Of a DNA stretch of 64,000 nucleotides, positions 48,626-61,300 are shown piece by piece. A program made the position numbers and the translations under genes. This DNA comes from Plecoglossus altivelis (Eukaryota; Chordata; Actinopteri; Osmeriformes; Plecoglossidae), in assembly GCA_036571765.1 (NCBI GenBank), contig BROE01000022.1, positions 11,180,282-11,244,281 of the forward strand, read 5' to 3'. Each line of letters opens with the position of its first letter. Position 1 is the stretch's first letter. The notes beneath the pieces are model-generated. The model searched no databases. It was not told where the DNA came from and worked only from the letters and a program-made list of their open reading frames with translations.

Positions 48626-50109
48626 CTACTTTTCCAGTACCAAAACCATAGTCAAAGTTTAAGGGAAAAAATCAAGAGGTCTAAAAATCTCAACTTTGAT
48701 CCATTTAGTGGAGGTACGTTTTTTATCAATCAAAAATTGAAGTAATGATCTAAAGGAACTCAGCCTGTATATTAATGTAAATTGTTACATGAGGAGATGA
48801 TGGATGAGGTATTGTAAGTGGCTTCAGGAGAACTAAATTCTTCACGTGGCCATGAACATTGCTTTTTGCAAAGGTGGATAGGTGTGTGCAATGTCACGAC
48901 TGAAATATTAAAATCAGCCAAATTATTGATCGTGTCAATGGTCACCCACGCTTTTTCAATCAGTTCAGATGAAATGCTTATAGGCACAATCAGGCCAGTA
49001 GTCGCATGCTAGCCTAATGAGCATTCAGCTGCATCACTAACACTCATTCACATAACACAGAGACAAGGCTCTCATCACCTGTCCTCTCATTTCTCACTTT
49101 CATCTTCTCTCTCCATTCTTTCCTTCCGACCCCACTTCTATTTAATCTCCCTTAGTCTGTCCTCTCATGTCTTCCTTCTCGCTCCCTTCTTCCCTCGGAC
49201 GTCATCAGAGCCAGAAACCCAGGTGATCGGAGTAATTACAGATGAATGTATGTGTGTATGTGTTTGTTGTGGAATGCTCCTGCAGGAAATGATTTGTGGT
49301 GGGGTATGAGTCACTGGTTTGAGGCACATGTAAACACTTATAACATTCTAAGTTTAGAGCACACACCTGGGTTTAGCTTCAGTTTACCTAGCTAATGTAC
49401 CTACAGCACCATTTTGACGGAAGAGGAGCACAACCCTTTGGGTAATTATTTTATCTGTGTGGGATCAAAATGACACCACTAATAATCTAGATTAGGTACC
49501 ACCATGATACCTTGATAGGAATGCTATGGCTATCACAGACCATCTCGAGCATTCAGTTTTGATTCTAGTTTAAAAACAGGTTTAAACTTCACAGCTAAAT
49601 ATTTTGATTTATTGGAGCATGTTCCGCTGTTTCCATGGTGGTGCAGTTATCATTGCTGACATTAACAAAGGTTCAAAAGTACATAATTAGAATAAGACAC
49701 TAGCTAGGCTGTTTTGACTGAGAACATTTGAGTTTGAGTCTAATTGCTCAGACATAGCCGCAGTGTGAACTGACTGATGGCCTTACCAGTGATTGGTCAG
49801 CAACAGTGCCATTGATTTACTTTATAATCAGCTTCTCAATCAAATGACCTCACTGGCCAATGACATGTTGTGACCCCTTCCGCGTTGCATCTGACCCCCG
49901 CTCTCTGTCCCCACGGAGACAACCGTCGGCATGGCGACACGGCAGGAAAGGTCACCTGTCTGTCCGGTTGGCAGGTGTGTCGGAGAGCCTCTCCCCCACC
50001 ACCCTTCTAACCAAGCCGGGGGATGAGAGCTTCTTCTTCTGCAACAGGAGGATTGTAGCGAAATGTCACGTCTGTCACTCTGAGTGAGTCAGAGTGGTTA
50101 AGGAATGGA

Positions 50110-50290
50110 TGATGCATGGAGCAGGCAGGCAGTCATCTGACGGAGAAATAAAAGCCTTGTTAAATTTGATGAATTAAAATTCTCCTCTGAGATGATGCTC
50201 GCAGGCGCTCATCTTCGCACGACAAGGGAGCCATCTTTTGTTTCGTAGGCTTGGCTGACAGCTCAAAGTGGTCTAAAAATGATTGAAGAG
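50110..50290. promoter_or_regulatory. Candidate conserved noncoding element
   Basis: Unique block with TGTTAAATTTGATGAATTAAAATTC followed by GATGATGCTCGCAGGCGCTC and CTTGGCTGACAGCTC. It has mixed AT-rich and GC-rich parts, no repeats and no frame. The call is by appearance only. Confidence 0.27.
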
Positions 50291-53200
50291 CTAAAACACA
50301 TTCCTGTGAGAGAAATAGAAGTTAGGCTGGCCTGTGCATAGGGGTTGCATGGAGAGAAAGAGAGAGATTAACAGGGACAGATATTTATGACTCAAAGGTC
50401 ATTGACTTTCACTCAGTTTGATTGGGAGGTTCGATAAAGTAGCCTCAACACTTTAATGAATCTGCATCAATGGCAAGGGGTAAATTGATGAATGCCTAGT
50501 CAATAGACTGACAAGTTATTTGGAAAACCCTTTGCCTCCATCCAGATAAAATTGAGTTAGAATCAGACATTGTTCCCAGCCATTACTTGGCTGTGAGAAG
50601 TAGGATCAGATAGGTATTTTCTGCTAGATCATTTAAGGGATACCAAAGGGATGTTCAAATGAGCATATCTGCTTCATCTGTTTTCAGATTTTAGTAAAAA
50701 AATAAATGGCTTCAAATTGTATAATCTGTCTCATAGCCTGCTATTCCCCACAGAAGTATTGGCAGTCTCTCTGTCAGTCATAAGCATGGTTCCTATTTGT
50801 TTTATGACCAGTGAGGAGACATTTATGGGCCTGCAGTGGAGGTAGTTTTCCATCAGGTTCTGATATAGCTGAATAATTCCAGTTTATGGTTTCAGCCAAA
50901 GATGGAGTTTACCTGCTTTGTCACAGTGCAATTACAGTACATTAGTGATGTTATCACACACCCTTAGTTATGACAGGGATGGAGAGAGGGAGAGAGTTTC
51001 AGCATGTTTCAGGGTCAAATTGTAATCCAGATAAAAGTAGTGTGGTTGCACATGAATCTGTGAGTGAATTTCCACCTCCAATGGCTGCTGATAGATTGTG
51101 CTTTATAGCTCTACAGCAGCGTATCGTTCAGATCATCAAAAACACAGGCACAATTGGTTTCCACTTTAATTAGTAACTGCTCAGTAATCCATAGCAGATT
51201 ATTTAGCCACTCTGTTGACGGGCCTTCCTAATCCATCACTTTCTCTAGAGTACCCCTGATAGAAGCATAGGGTAATGATAGGGAGGAGTGGTTCTTTATG
51301 TAAATGATGTCCTACAGACTGCAATGTACGGTATATTTACAGAAGTTCTTAGGAGGCTGAAAAATGAGATCATGTACATTCGGCTAGCATAAGGGTTGTT
51401 GGGGGAAGGTTTATATTGAATTTTTTTACCAGACTCAAGTTTCCTCACCAGCAACAACTTTACACAGCTTTCAAAAAATGTAACACATTTAATCAGACCT
51501 TGGGTCATGCAGGAGACTTGGAAACTCACGCAATGTCACTCAGCTCCGCCACTAAATCTTCAAATTCCAACCATGGTGGTCTACTCAAGGTCAAGTACCT
51601 CCCTACACCCCAACAATGCTCACCCTAACACCGAAGGCAGAAAATCTCCTTCTGCTGCCACCACCCCAGCCTGCACCCTTGGTTCTGTGAAACCCCCACC
51701 TTCAGAGGAAAGTGTATCAAGTTCTCTGTCATGTAGAGACAGTGTGAGCAGAACCACATACGCCATGACCAATAATATTGGTTACATGTATTCTCAGTGA
51801 ACAAGTCTTATATACTACTAATTTAATCTTCTATAAAAAACCCTTTTTGTAACAGAGGCCTGTCAGAATGTAAGTCCGGCGACCCTGATGATATCTTGGC
51901 GGATCAACACGAAGCTTTTAACTTGAACTGCAGTACATCACGTATCTAAGGTCAAGCCAGAAACCCAAAACTGTTCCTAACAGACTTGGTCCAGATGGAT
52001 CTAGTTCCACAAGTACGAGCGAATACCTATTTCTAAAGAGTGCGTGCAAGAGTGCCAACCATATAGACCAACGTCGGCCTGATCGCTGCTTGTTTCAGGA
52101 CGAGGAGCACAAACTGGCAGCGAGGAAAGTATTGCCCTCCTTTTGAACAGACGCAATGTGACATTTTAGTTTCAGGAACCACTCGAGAATATTTTTACAA
52201 ACACTTGAACTCTGAGCCTTTGGTGGTTCTCTTGGAGAAGGGGTCGGTCTGCAATGCAGTGATTTACTTAACCTCCGCCTCCATCCTCACAGTCAGCCTG
52301 CTGCTGCCGTGGAGATAAGGCTGAGTTCCAGCCAAGAGGTCTGTTATAGTACAAATTATACCTTTCCTGTACAGTATCGGCTGTGTGACACTGATGACTT
52401 GAACCCTGGGTTCCAGCAAATAGAATGTGTCTATCCAGTTTTTTTACTTGCCATTTTGTAACTTTTAATATAATTCTGTGCTTTTCATGCTCATAATACA
52501 AACTGGATCCCTGAACATTGTGTACAGTGTCAGACCACATTTCCATGGTATGTGTACAGTGTACCACTACACCCAACCTGACTGGAATCATATTTGTGTT
52601 ATAATATTCAGATGATTGGATTTCAGTTGCAGGACATACCAGAAGCCATATGTCTCTACCAGAGCCATGACTTGTAATCATGACATGTTCAAACTAATGG
52701 AAAATTAATGGCTAAACATGGTAAGAAAATTGTCCGGGTAAATGATTAAGCTACCACAAAGTGAGTTTCTAAAAAATCACCATTAACTGTATGCCGGTTA
52801 ATACACTCTTCTTCGCTTCTGTCAGCTCCTGTCCCATTTGTCCGATGATATGTTCACATGCATGTGTTCTATAAATGGATCATATTCCAACACAAAGGAT
52901 GAATATGAAAAAAGGAGCTTGGCGAACAAGAGGGAAAGACTCATCTACAAAAGATGTGAATGAACATCAACTGTTACACAACACCCTCGAATAAAAAACA
53001 AGATAAAGATAAAAATAGATAGCACCTCTTTTCAGCCATTTACCAGGTAGGCATATTTTGTCAATAACAATTTTTTCCAGAGGCTTGAATCTTGTAAGCA
53101 TTTATTCTCTGTCATTTTAAAATGCAGTTTACCTGAACTATTGATGCAGTGCTGAGTCGCAGGGTCACAGTACCCCCAACATCTTTGTACTTTATTCCCA

Positions 53201-53560
53201 CATTTTCTGTGTTCAGAAAATGCTCCCCATGTTGCCCTGGGAGCTACACTGGTGGAGCCCCGCACGTCTCTGGAAGATTCTGGGACCTTCACAACTGACA
53301 AACGGAGGGAGGTAAGACCTTCTTACCAACACACTCTCCACAACACAATCACTGGGAAGGAGCCGAACCGATGCGCAAACACACGCATACACACACACGC
53401 ACTCAATGTCAGCCTCATACAGGAATGGATTGACAAGCCGAAGTGGAAGATGAATAGGCAGAAGGGCTAGCAGACAGACGGAACACCATCATACCATTCA
53501 CCAGCAGGAAGTAACCATTCTGAAACATAATGTTCACTCAGACAGAGACAACATGTCCAT
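50290..53560. other. Intergenic stretch without recognisable genes
   Basis: Unique sequence. The longest frame (52268-52681, minus, 137 codons) is not low complexity but matches no family I recognise and has no splice or promoter support. It is most likely chance. Confidence 0.55.
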
Positions 53561-53564
53561 AGTA

Positions 53565-54898
53565 ATATAATTTCCTGCCTCCCATCGACATTTGACAGTC
53601 ATCAGTTTGTCTATAGGGCTAATAGATCCACAGAGGATGCCATCACCACCACTCTCCATACTGCTCTGTCCCACCTGAGCAGCTGGGGAGCTGCGTGGGG
53701 CTAGCTGTTTGTGGACTTTCGCTCCACCTTTAACACCGTCTTCCTTCACAGACTGGTGTCAAAACAAGAGACCTTGAACTATCTAACGCCATCTGCCTCT
53801 GGATCTTGGACTTCCTGTCAAACCTTTCCCAGAGGGTTAGAGTAGGCTCACACATCTCCACACCCCTGAGCCTCAACACCCCCACAGGGCTGTGTGTTGA
53901 GCCCCCTGATGTTCACCCCCTACACATATGACTGCATACATCCCAACCCATCCCAGCAACTCCATCATCAACATGACAGCACTGTGGTGGGGCTCATCTC
54001 CGGAGGGGATGAGACCGCCTGTGGGGATGAGGCGCAGCGGCACCACCAAGACCAAGGACCTGATAGTGGACAAACTAACATCCATCCCCTGTGCTTCAGC
54101 GGATACTGTGTAGAGAGGGTGGCTGCCTTCACATTTCAGGCCATCACCATCAGGGAGGATCTCATCTGGAGGGCCAGAACCACTGCTCTGGTAAAGAAGG
54201 CCCAGTAGAGACTGTACTTTCTGAGACTTCACAAGAAGAGCAACCTGAATGAAAAACTGCTTGTGTCCTTCTACCACTGCTCCACGGAGAGCATTTCAAC
54301 GCCTGTGCCTGCACAGTTGCACAGTGCAGGACAGGAAGGTGCTCCAGATGGTCACCAAGTCAACCCAGAACATCATCAGACACCCTCTTCCATCTCTTGA
54401 AGAACTGTACAGTTCAACAAAGCCCAAAACTTTTTACATGACACTTCACACCCTGGACACATTCTCTTTGAACGGCTACCTTCTGTCAAACACTATAGAG
54501 CAATGAAAACAAGATTAAACAGATTTAAAAACAGTTTTTACCCCAGAGCCATAGCTTGCCTAAATGCTGCTGTACATTCAAGATTTTATAGAGCTTTTAA
54601 GCGCAATTTTTGATTTTTAATGTGCAATTTTTAGGGAGCTGTGCAAAGAATGATATGATGGATGGGTGTGGGTGTCTCAATTTATGGTCTTGTCTTTTAC
54701 ATTCTTAGCTTATTCTATGTATTTATTTTATTTGTTTTCAATATTGTTGCCATGTTTTTCTAAGTATATGCATTTTTATCTTAGTCTGCCATCTTTTTAT
54801 CTTATTTTATTTATTTTATGCACCCAAAAGGAGGGGTAGCACCCAATTTTGTTATACAATGTACAATGACAACAAATATATTGATTGATTGATTGATT
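53565..54898 (+). mobile_element. Decayed LINE of the L2/CR1/Rex group (reverse transcriptase C-terminal half and 3' tail)
   Basis: Shifting frames give FVDFSSAFNT-like sequence near 53710, a TPTGLCVEPPDVHPLHI stretch near 53880 (from the family's TPQGCVLSPLLFTLYT), then VGLISGGDE near 53980. FTFQAITIREDLIW...TALVKKAQ follows at 54120-54208, LLVSFYHCSTES near 54262, and LNRFKNSFYPRAI near 54515. These follow the order of fish L2-group reverse transcriptases. The catalytic FADD block is lost in a deletion near 53960. The 3' end is a TATACAATGTACAATGACAACAA sequence followed by (GATT)n at 54880-54897, a typical tail of this group. Stops and frameshifts make it non-functional. Confidence 0.88.
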
Positions 54899-57175
54899 CA
54901 TGTGTCATTTTGGTTTGACAATGTGATAATAAAGCTAACATGCTATTGAAATATCCTATACATGTTGCGTCACAGTACTAGCTATGTGCCACATGTACAG
55001 ACGCATCCCATACTTCTGCACCTTCTGGAGTCTTGGGAGTTGCTTAGGACATGATCCCTGATGTTCATATCCAAATCATCAAGAGGAGATGTATTCCACA
55101 CACACACATATGTACATAGACATGCCAGAGAAGATAAAATGTGGTTTGGGTTCTCTTGAAGATTGTAGAAAATGCCTTGTCGCTACTCTCCAGCATAACC
55201 ATTGTCAGGACATGGTCCTCTGGGAGAGGAGAGGACACAGAGAGCTGACGTGGTGGATGAAAAAAGAGGCTTAAAGAGAGCCGTGGGAGAGAGGAATGGC
55301 TCACGGTTCTTCCTGTCTCACTTAATGCTTTTAAACTCAGTAGAAACACAGATGCACTAACGCATGTGCACACAAATGTGCATGCACAGAGTGCAGGACT
55401 TTATGTAACATGGTATTTCAGGTGTGTTTACCTGTTTTCTCTGTACGCAGACTGATAAATATCTTTCAGATATCTTGCATTTGTACTTCAGATCAGCCTA
55501 ATAGTTACTGATACTTGAAAACCTTTTCCCTCCCATCCAGTCCTTTCAACCTCTTCACCAGGTTGCTTATTAAACAGCAGATGGATAATACAGGTGAGCT
55601 ATCTATCCTGTGGTCAGTAGGTTTATGGTGAAACAGTAGTCAATGAATCCAATGGCAGTGATCAAACTGAACGTAGAAGTGTGTGGTTAGCTTGATGTGC
55701 TTCAAATGTTCACAGCTGGCTTACACAGTCTTTTCTGCATAAGTTTGTAGCTCATCTGGTACGTAGACTAAACATTTGCTCATGTTGCACATTAGCTGGC
55801 TTTGAGATGGAGGACACAATCTTACAGGACAGACATCTGACAATAGCCTGGTATCTAATCCAGCTTTAGGTGTCGGATTCAGCATCTGTGGAGGCACAGC
55901 CAAGCCTGGCACGGTGATGACTGGAGGCCCATGGCCAGTCCCAGGAGGAAGCCATCATTACTGACCAGTTAATAACGCAGGGATGGGATTCAGGCACGCT
56001 TCCTCCTTTGTCTGGTATTCACCGTTGACCTGCAGTTCACCCGATACATTAGATACTGAATGGGATCATTATTATTAGACACTTATTTCTCGCAGTGACA
56101 CAACAGCAGGGGAATACATCCATTATCAATTTAGATTGATGTAGAATTACATAAAATCAATTTAAAATTGTATTTATTTATTTTTTTGTGTACCGCATCT
56201 AACATACACATACTAGTGGGGATCTTAGGCCTGTTAAACCAAAGCAGTGTTCTGCTTGGGAAGATTATTGTTTGACCTTATGTGGCAAGAGAGCAGTAGC
56301 ATAGCAGATTTTAGACGTAGCTGTGGTTGAGCAGAGCTGCAGTTAGGCATAACACTTTCTACACGTGGTGACACGCAGCAGACACTAGTCCTCTGTTACC
56401 CTGATGGTAGACGGCAGGCCATTGATCGATGCACATCTCACAGAAGCCCATCTGTAAACAGAATGAGCTTTCAATTCCTTATTCGTCACAGTTTAGTCTG
56501 TGTTTGTGTGAACTTGCATGGCGTGCAAACCAATTTTCTCTCACACAAATCTTATTCCTTTTTAGTCACTCTTTGTGGATAGGGAAGAATTCTACTAGAC
56601 CCAGTTGACCCGGTATTTTCATCAGTGCCATTTTTTGGTTATTTTCTCATAGTCTTTCTCTAGGTTGACTTCTGACATTTCTGCTTGAAACAGTAACATT
56701 TACACGTGCCTTTTATTTTGTGTCCTTTTTTTGTTGCTGAATAAACCGGCCGCGTCACCTTAACATTGATTGTAGAGCGCCATTTGCACAATACCTCTTG
56801 CGTCGTTCTATTTGTGTGTGTGTGTGTGGATCGTGTGTGTGTGTGTGGCCTCTGCCTCTGACGACTGCTTGTGTGTCGTGTAGTGTTCGTGTCGTGTCGT
56901 GCTGTGGAGTCGTGTGTGAAAAATGGATGGAAAAAGGGCGTGGCGCGAGGGATGAAGGGCAGTATAAGATATGCCGAGGCCGGACAGTGTGTGTGTGCCT
57001 ATGATTGAACGCATCACTTAGTAGGTCTGCTGCAATGTCTGCCGTCTCAGGGCATCAGCCAGTTAGAGCATGTGAGGAGTCTATAGAGCTCACAATGTCC
57101 TCTGCCATCATTATGTTGGGGATGTTTTTCAGACTCCATGCTCATATCATCTCTGCATACTTACTGATATAGAGG
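54899..57175. other. Intergenic stretch without recognisable genes
   Basis: Unique AT-rich sequence with a short TG block (56812-56848) containing GTGTCGTG repeats. No exon or transposon is recognisable. Confidence 0.55.
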
Positions 57176-57194
57176 ATACATGAGCGCCAACTGG

Positions 57195-57892
57195 CCCTCT
57201 CCACACCTCCTGTTTGCCTGCATCCAATCTTTATCTCTACTCTCTCTCCTCTCATACATATCTCCTCCCTCCCCTCGTCTCTCTCATCGTATCTCCTTCT
57301 CATCCCTCTCTCACTACACAGGTCTCTCTCCGCTCTACTGCCGGGTATACTTCCTTCCTCCTTGTCCTCTCCTCCTCAATCTCTCCTCCCTCCTCATCTC
57401 CTCCATCTACCATTCCTCCTTGCCTCCTTCTCCTCCTCACCATCTTTTCCTCCTTCCCTCTCCTCCAACAGTCTCTCCTCCCTCGCGGCTACTCCTCTCT
57501 CCTCCACATGTCCTCTCTCCTCTACTCTACATAATTCTCACTCCCTCCCTCCATCTCCTCCTCCTCCCCATCCTGCACTATCTTCCTGCCTTGCTCTTCT
57601 GCGTCACTCTATACAGTGCTCCCGCGTTCTCCTCTCATCCATCTCCTCACATCCTCTCCCGTATCCCCTCTCCTCCTCACATCTCTCCTCTCTCCCTCTC
57701 CTCCTCACATCTCTCCTCCCTCCCTCTCCTCCTCATGTCGCTCCTCACCCCTCTCTGTTTCACTCCTCTCGTCACATCTCCTCTCCCCTCTACTTTTTTC
57801 TCCTCCTCACATCTCCTGTCCTGCACTCACACCTACTCTCCTCTCCTGTTGTCCTTTCTCTTACATCTGCTTTGTTTTTTCTTCTCCATCAT
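57195..57892. repeat. Polypyrimidine (C/T) low-complexity tract of about 0.7 kb
   Basis: The + strand is dominated by C and T, with CTCCTCCTCACATCTCTCCT repeated several times at about 57640-57740. A 253-codon frame and three overlapping shorter ones run through it and are Ser/Leu/Pro/His-rich artefacts. The strand asymmetry could support triplex (H-DNA) structure. Confidence 0.92.
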
Positions 57893-58124
57893 TAGGGGGT
57901 GGGGGTTTCAAGATGGCATCATGGTCATAAGGAGCTGTTGAGGCTGATTTTGCCCTCCGGAGTAGCTTTGGGATGATTACTGACACGCACTCAAACGCAC
58001 AGGCACACAATGAGACAGAGCGAGAGAGGAAATGAATCTGAAATAGAGCCAAAGAGAGAAAGGAGATGAGTGATGAAGAGACAGAGAAGGAGAGAGAAGA
58101 ACGAGCCAGGCCACCCAGGGTCAT

Positions 58125-59500
58125 CTAGCGTTGATGTGCTCACAGCTGATTGGCTAATGGTCTAGGTGTTGGGAGGATGAGGGACTCTTTAAAAAGATAA
58201 TTCACCACACTTAAAACATTGTGTTGGATTAATTTAATTCTACCAGCCGTTGTTGAAACTCAAACATCAATTTGAAGAGTGTTGTCCTGCAATTGTTGCT
58301 GTGGATGCTTTTTTTTGTTTTGTTTTCTTTGTTAATGTAGGCAGGAAAATTCATGTGAATGCCTGAAAGAAATATGTGAAGTTTTCAAACGTTTATTTAA
58401 CAGAATTTGAAACTAATTTATGTTTTTATTCATAGAAGATTTGAACTTAGTCATTAGTCGTTAGTCATTATATTACTGCAACATTAGGTATGGTTTTTGC
58501 ATGCTCAAGGTCTAATACCGTTTTAAACAACTAAAGTTTTTTACTCATAATAATATTTTTGTATTATTATTCATTAATGGTCTTCTGAATTAGTTGTTAC
58601 AGTTGGATTATTCAGTTTACAATCTTTATTTAAGATCAATAATGTATTTCAACCAAACCTCAGGTAAAGTATGTATATTGGTGGGTGTTGTCCTCTAGGA
58701 TTGTATAAACTGCATATCATTATTCTTTTAACATAACTACTCATTAGCATCGCATTTGGCGCATCAGCAGCACCAGGCTATTAACCATCCGCAGCAGTGG
58801 TATCGACATCCACAACTGCACGGATCAATGCAGTCAACCAACACCTTGTCATCATGTCCCTAACTACCCTCTGAGAGTTGGTGAGTTCCATCTTCATGAA
58901 ACACTCTGCCATCTATCACAGCAGGAATCCAGTGATTAGGGTGTGTGATCTGATCAGAGACCTCAAGAGTTTTTGCTCCCAATCCATTGTTGTCTGGGAA
59001 GGAGCAATGTCCAGACTAGACTGATGCAACATGCTTGGTCAGCACATCAGCGACATCCTTGCTCAGGTGCATTATCAGTTTGATGCGTAAAAAGCAACCT
59101 GAGCGTTCACGCAGCACTTACAGTAAACGGAGTCATTCCCCGGAGGACATTTTCATTGTATCTTTAACCCTTTCGAAATGCATCCGAGTAACATGGGTTT
59201 ACTGTTTTTGATGTGAGTGTAACATAACCGGCATGTTGTGCGTTTTCCAGGAAACTCAGCCTGATGAGAAGTGTCCATTCAGCAGCATGCAGGAGAAAGT
59301 TTCCAGTCCACTTTCCATCCCGCAGTGTCAGGTTTCAAGCTCTACTCTATTGTCCTCTTAGTGCTGCGCTGACACGTCTGAAAGCTACGGAAAAACTCTG
59401 GATATAGCTGACAGATGCAATCGCTCAAAGAAAAAACATTCTTTCCGAGCGTCAATTATCTAAGGTGATGAATGAAAAAGAAACCCAACATCAAAATCAC
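58125..59500. other. Intergenic stretch without recognisable genes
   Basis: AT-rich unique sequence to about 58740, then a more balanced block (58740-59420). No conserved frame or RNA fold was recognised. Confidence 0.55.
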
Positions 59501-59502
59501 AA

Positions 59503-59560
59503 ACTATATATATAGGATATATATATATATATAGTTTGGTATTTTGCTGTCAGGATTCTT

Positions 59561-59600
<40 letters not shown>
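59503..59600. repeat. Paired (TA)n microsatellites with palindromic arms
   Basis: ACTATATATATA-GG-ATATATATATATATATAGT (59503-59535) is self-complementary. A second (AT)n run of about 32 bp follows at 59565-59597, leading into TATGTATGTATG. Confidence 0.92.
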
Positions 59601-59608
<8 letters not shown>

Positions 59609-60770
59609 TTATTTATATACATGTATAAAATATATACATATATCAGTACATTTGTGTAAAGGTTGGTTCATCAGAGAGAAGGATAATGAGGTGGGATAGA
59701 GTTGAAAGACGATAAACTTTATTTAAATGTGTTCACTTTACAGCATGAAGCAGTAGCCAAGAAACTGGTTCACATGATAACATAACAACGATAGAAGAAT
59801 CAGTTCATGTACTTTTTAGAAATACAAAGAAGAGGGCAGAGAAAAAGATCTGTCACCAAGAAAAGCATTTTCTATGATGCACATCCGCCACCCCCAAGTA
59901 ACAAATATGCAGACACACTCACGGTGTTACAGCACTAAAACATGGAAAATATTTGTTAAATGCCAAGCTTGAATGGAAACCACACTATATCATATACCAA
60001 TGGATAGCATCTTGTTCCTCTACCATGCCAAAAAAAACTGGGCAGTAAACATTGTTGCAACAACAATCATAATAGCAGTAAATCTGTGCTGGCACAGGAG
60101 AAGCAGACCTGACAGGACCTCCCTCAGATAATAAGATACAAGCCAGAATGGAAAAATGCAAGTGAACATCATAGGCCATTCAACAGCGTAGCAACGAACA
60201 CCAAGCACTCAGCACAGCAGGACTGGCACACACACGGGTCCAGATATCACAGTTAAGAACACAGGGAGACGCTGGGTTTGACTGTACAGCACATACATGC
60301 AGCTCCATGTGGTTGCGCATATGCAGAGACGCGCACAGCAAGTGAATGTGTAGAAAAACGTCACATTCTTCGTTAGTGCTGGCATATACTTTCGTTAGGT
60401 CCATCTCTAAACTCTGGAACAACTGGATGAGTCACACAAACATGAACACACACGAACCCACACATATGCTCGAGGACACACACACATACTTAAGGCAGTG
60501 GTGGCCTTTAGAACATGACCATTCCAGTAGATCTAAATCTGGCCCCTCCTCTGGCTCATCTTAGTCTTTGCCTTTCCTTCAGTGCAGAGCGGCTTATTGG
60601 ACTAAGAAAAACCACTCAATGTCATACTGAAGCAGAGAACCTTAAAGTTCCTTCGTCCCACCAGAGTCAAGTTCTCTAAACACAATTAAAAAACATATTT
60701 TATTTGTTAAAAAATCCAACAAACCAAACAAATTTAGTTTGAAGACCAAAGGCCTTTTCCTTTAAAGCAA

Positions 60771-61300
60771 GTTCACAAAATCGGCCAGGATTCCGCCGAT
60801 GAGTCTGACTCATTTCCAGTTATTTGGGTTCCATAAAGCAAGTTCACCATAGTTCAAGCTAGATTACTATGGCAACTTACTGCAAAACTACTTTAAATTG
60901 GTAGCGAAGCTTGTGTAGTTGTTTGCCCAGATATTCACATAACCACGAGCCGCCCAGAAAACCATGACCTACGACAGACTTTCCAGCGTGCTGCCATATT
61001 TTATGACATCAATCGCAAGTCAAACATTTTTGTTTATAGATAATGAATTTATGTAAATAACAAACTTAATTAATTAATTATACAATGATTAGATACAAAC
61101 CTCCGTTCCTTTTAATTACATGGTAGCCTAGCCTATGTGTTATCAAATGTTAAAGCTTATGCTACCTAAAAGTACATTTCAAAAGTAAAATGTGAGTTCA
61201 CCAATAGAACGATCACAGCTACATAAATAGTTAACAGTATGTCAGCAAAAAAATTTGTTACAGAAATGTAGTATCGTAATCCATGCCTCTATCCTTTATT
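60771..61300. mobile_element. Fragment of a non-autonomous element related to 48.5 kb
   Basis: It contains the inverted copy of the CCATAGTAACT motif (60851-60878), the direct copy of AGCTACATAAATAG (61213-61238 region), and AAGCAAGTTCAC twice (60767 and 60837). It is AT-rich with no coding capacity. The outer limits are not resolved. Confidence 0.4.

Noticed and set aside
52268..52681. 137-codon minus-strand frame of ordinary composition
   Set aside because: No recognisable domain or splice context; frames of this size occur by chance in 64 kb. A protein search would settle it.
57180..57941. Longest open frame in the window, 253 codons
   Set aside because: It is the translation of a polypyrimidine tract (Ser/Leu/Pro/His only), has equally open neighbours in the other frames and shows no domain.
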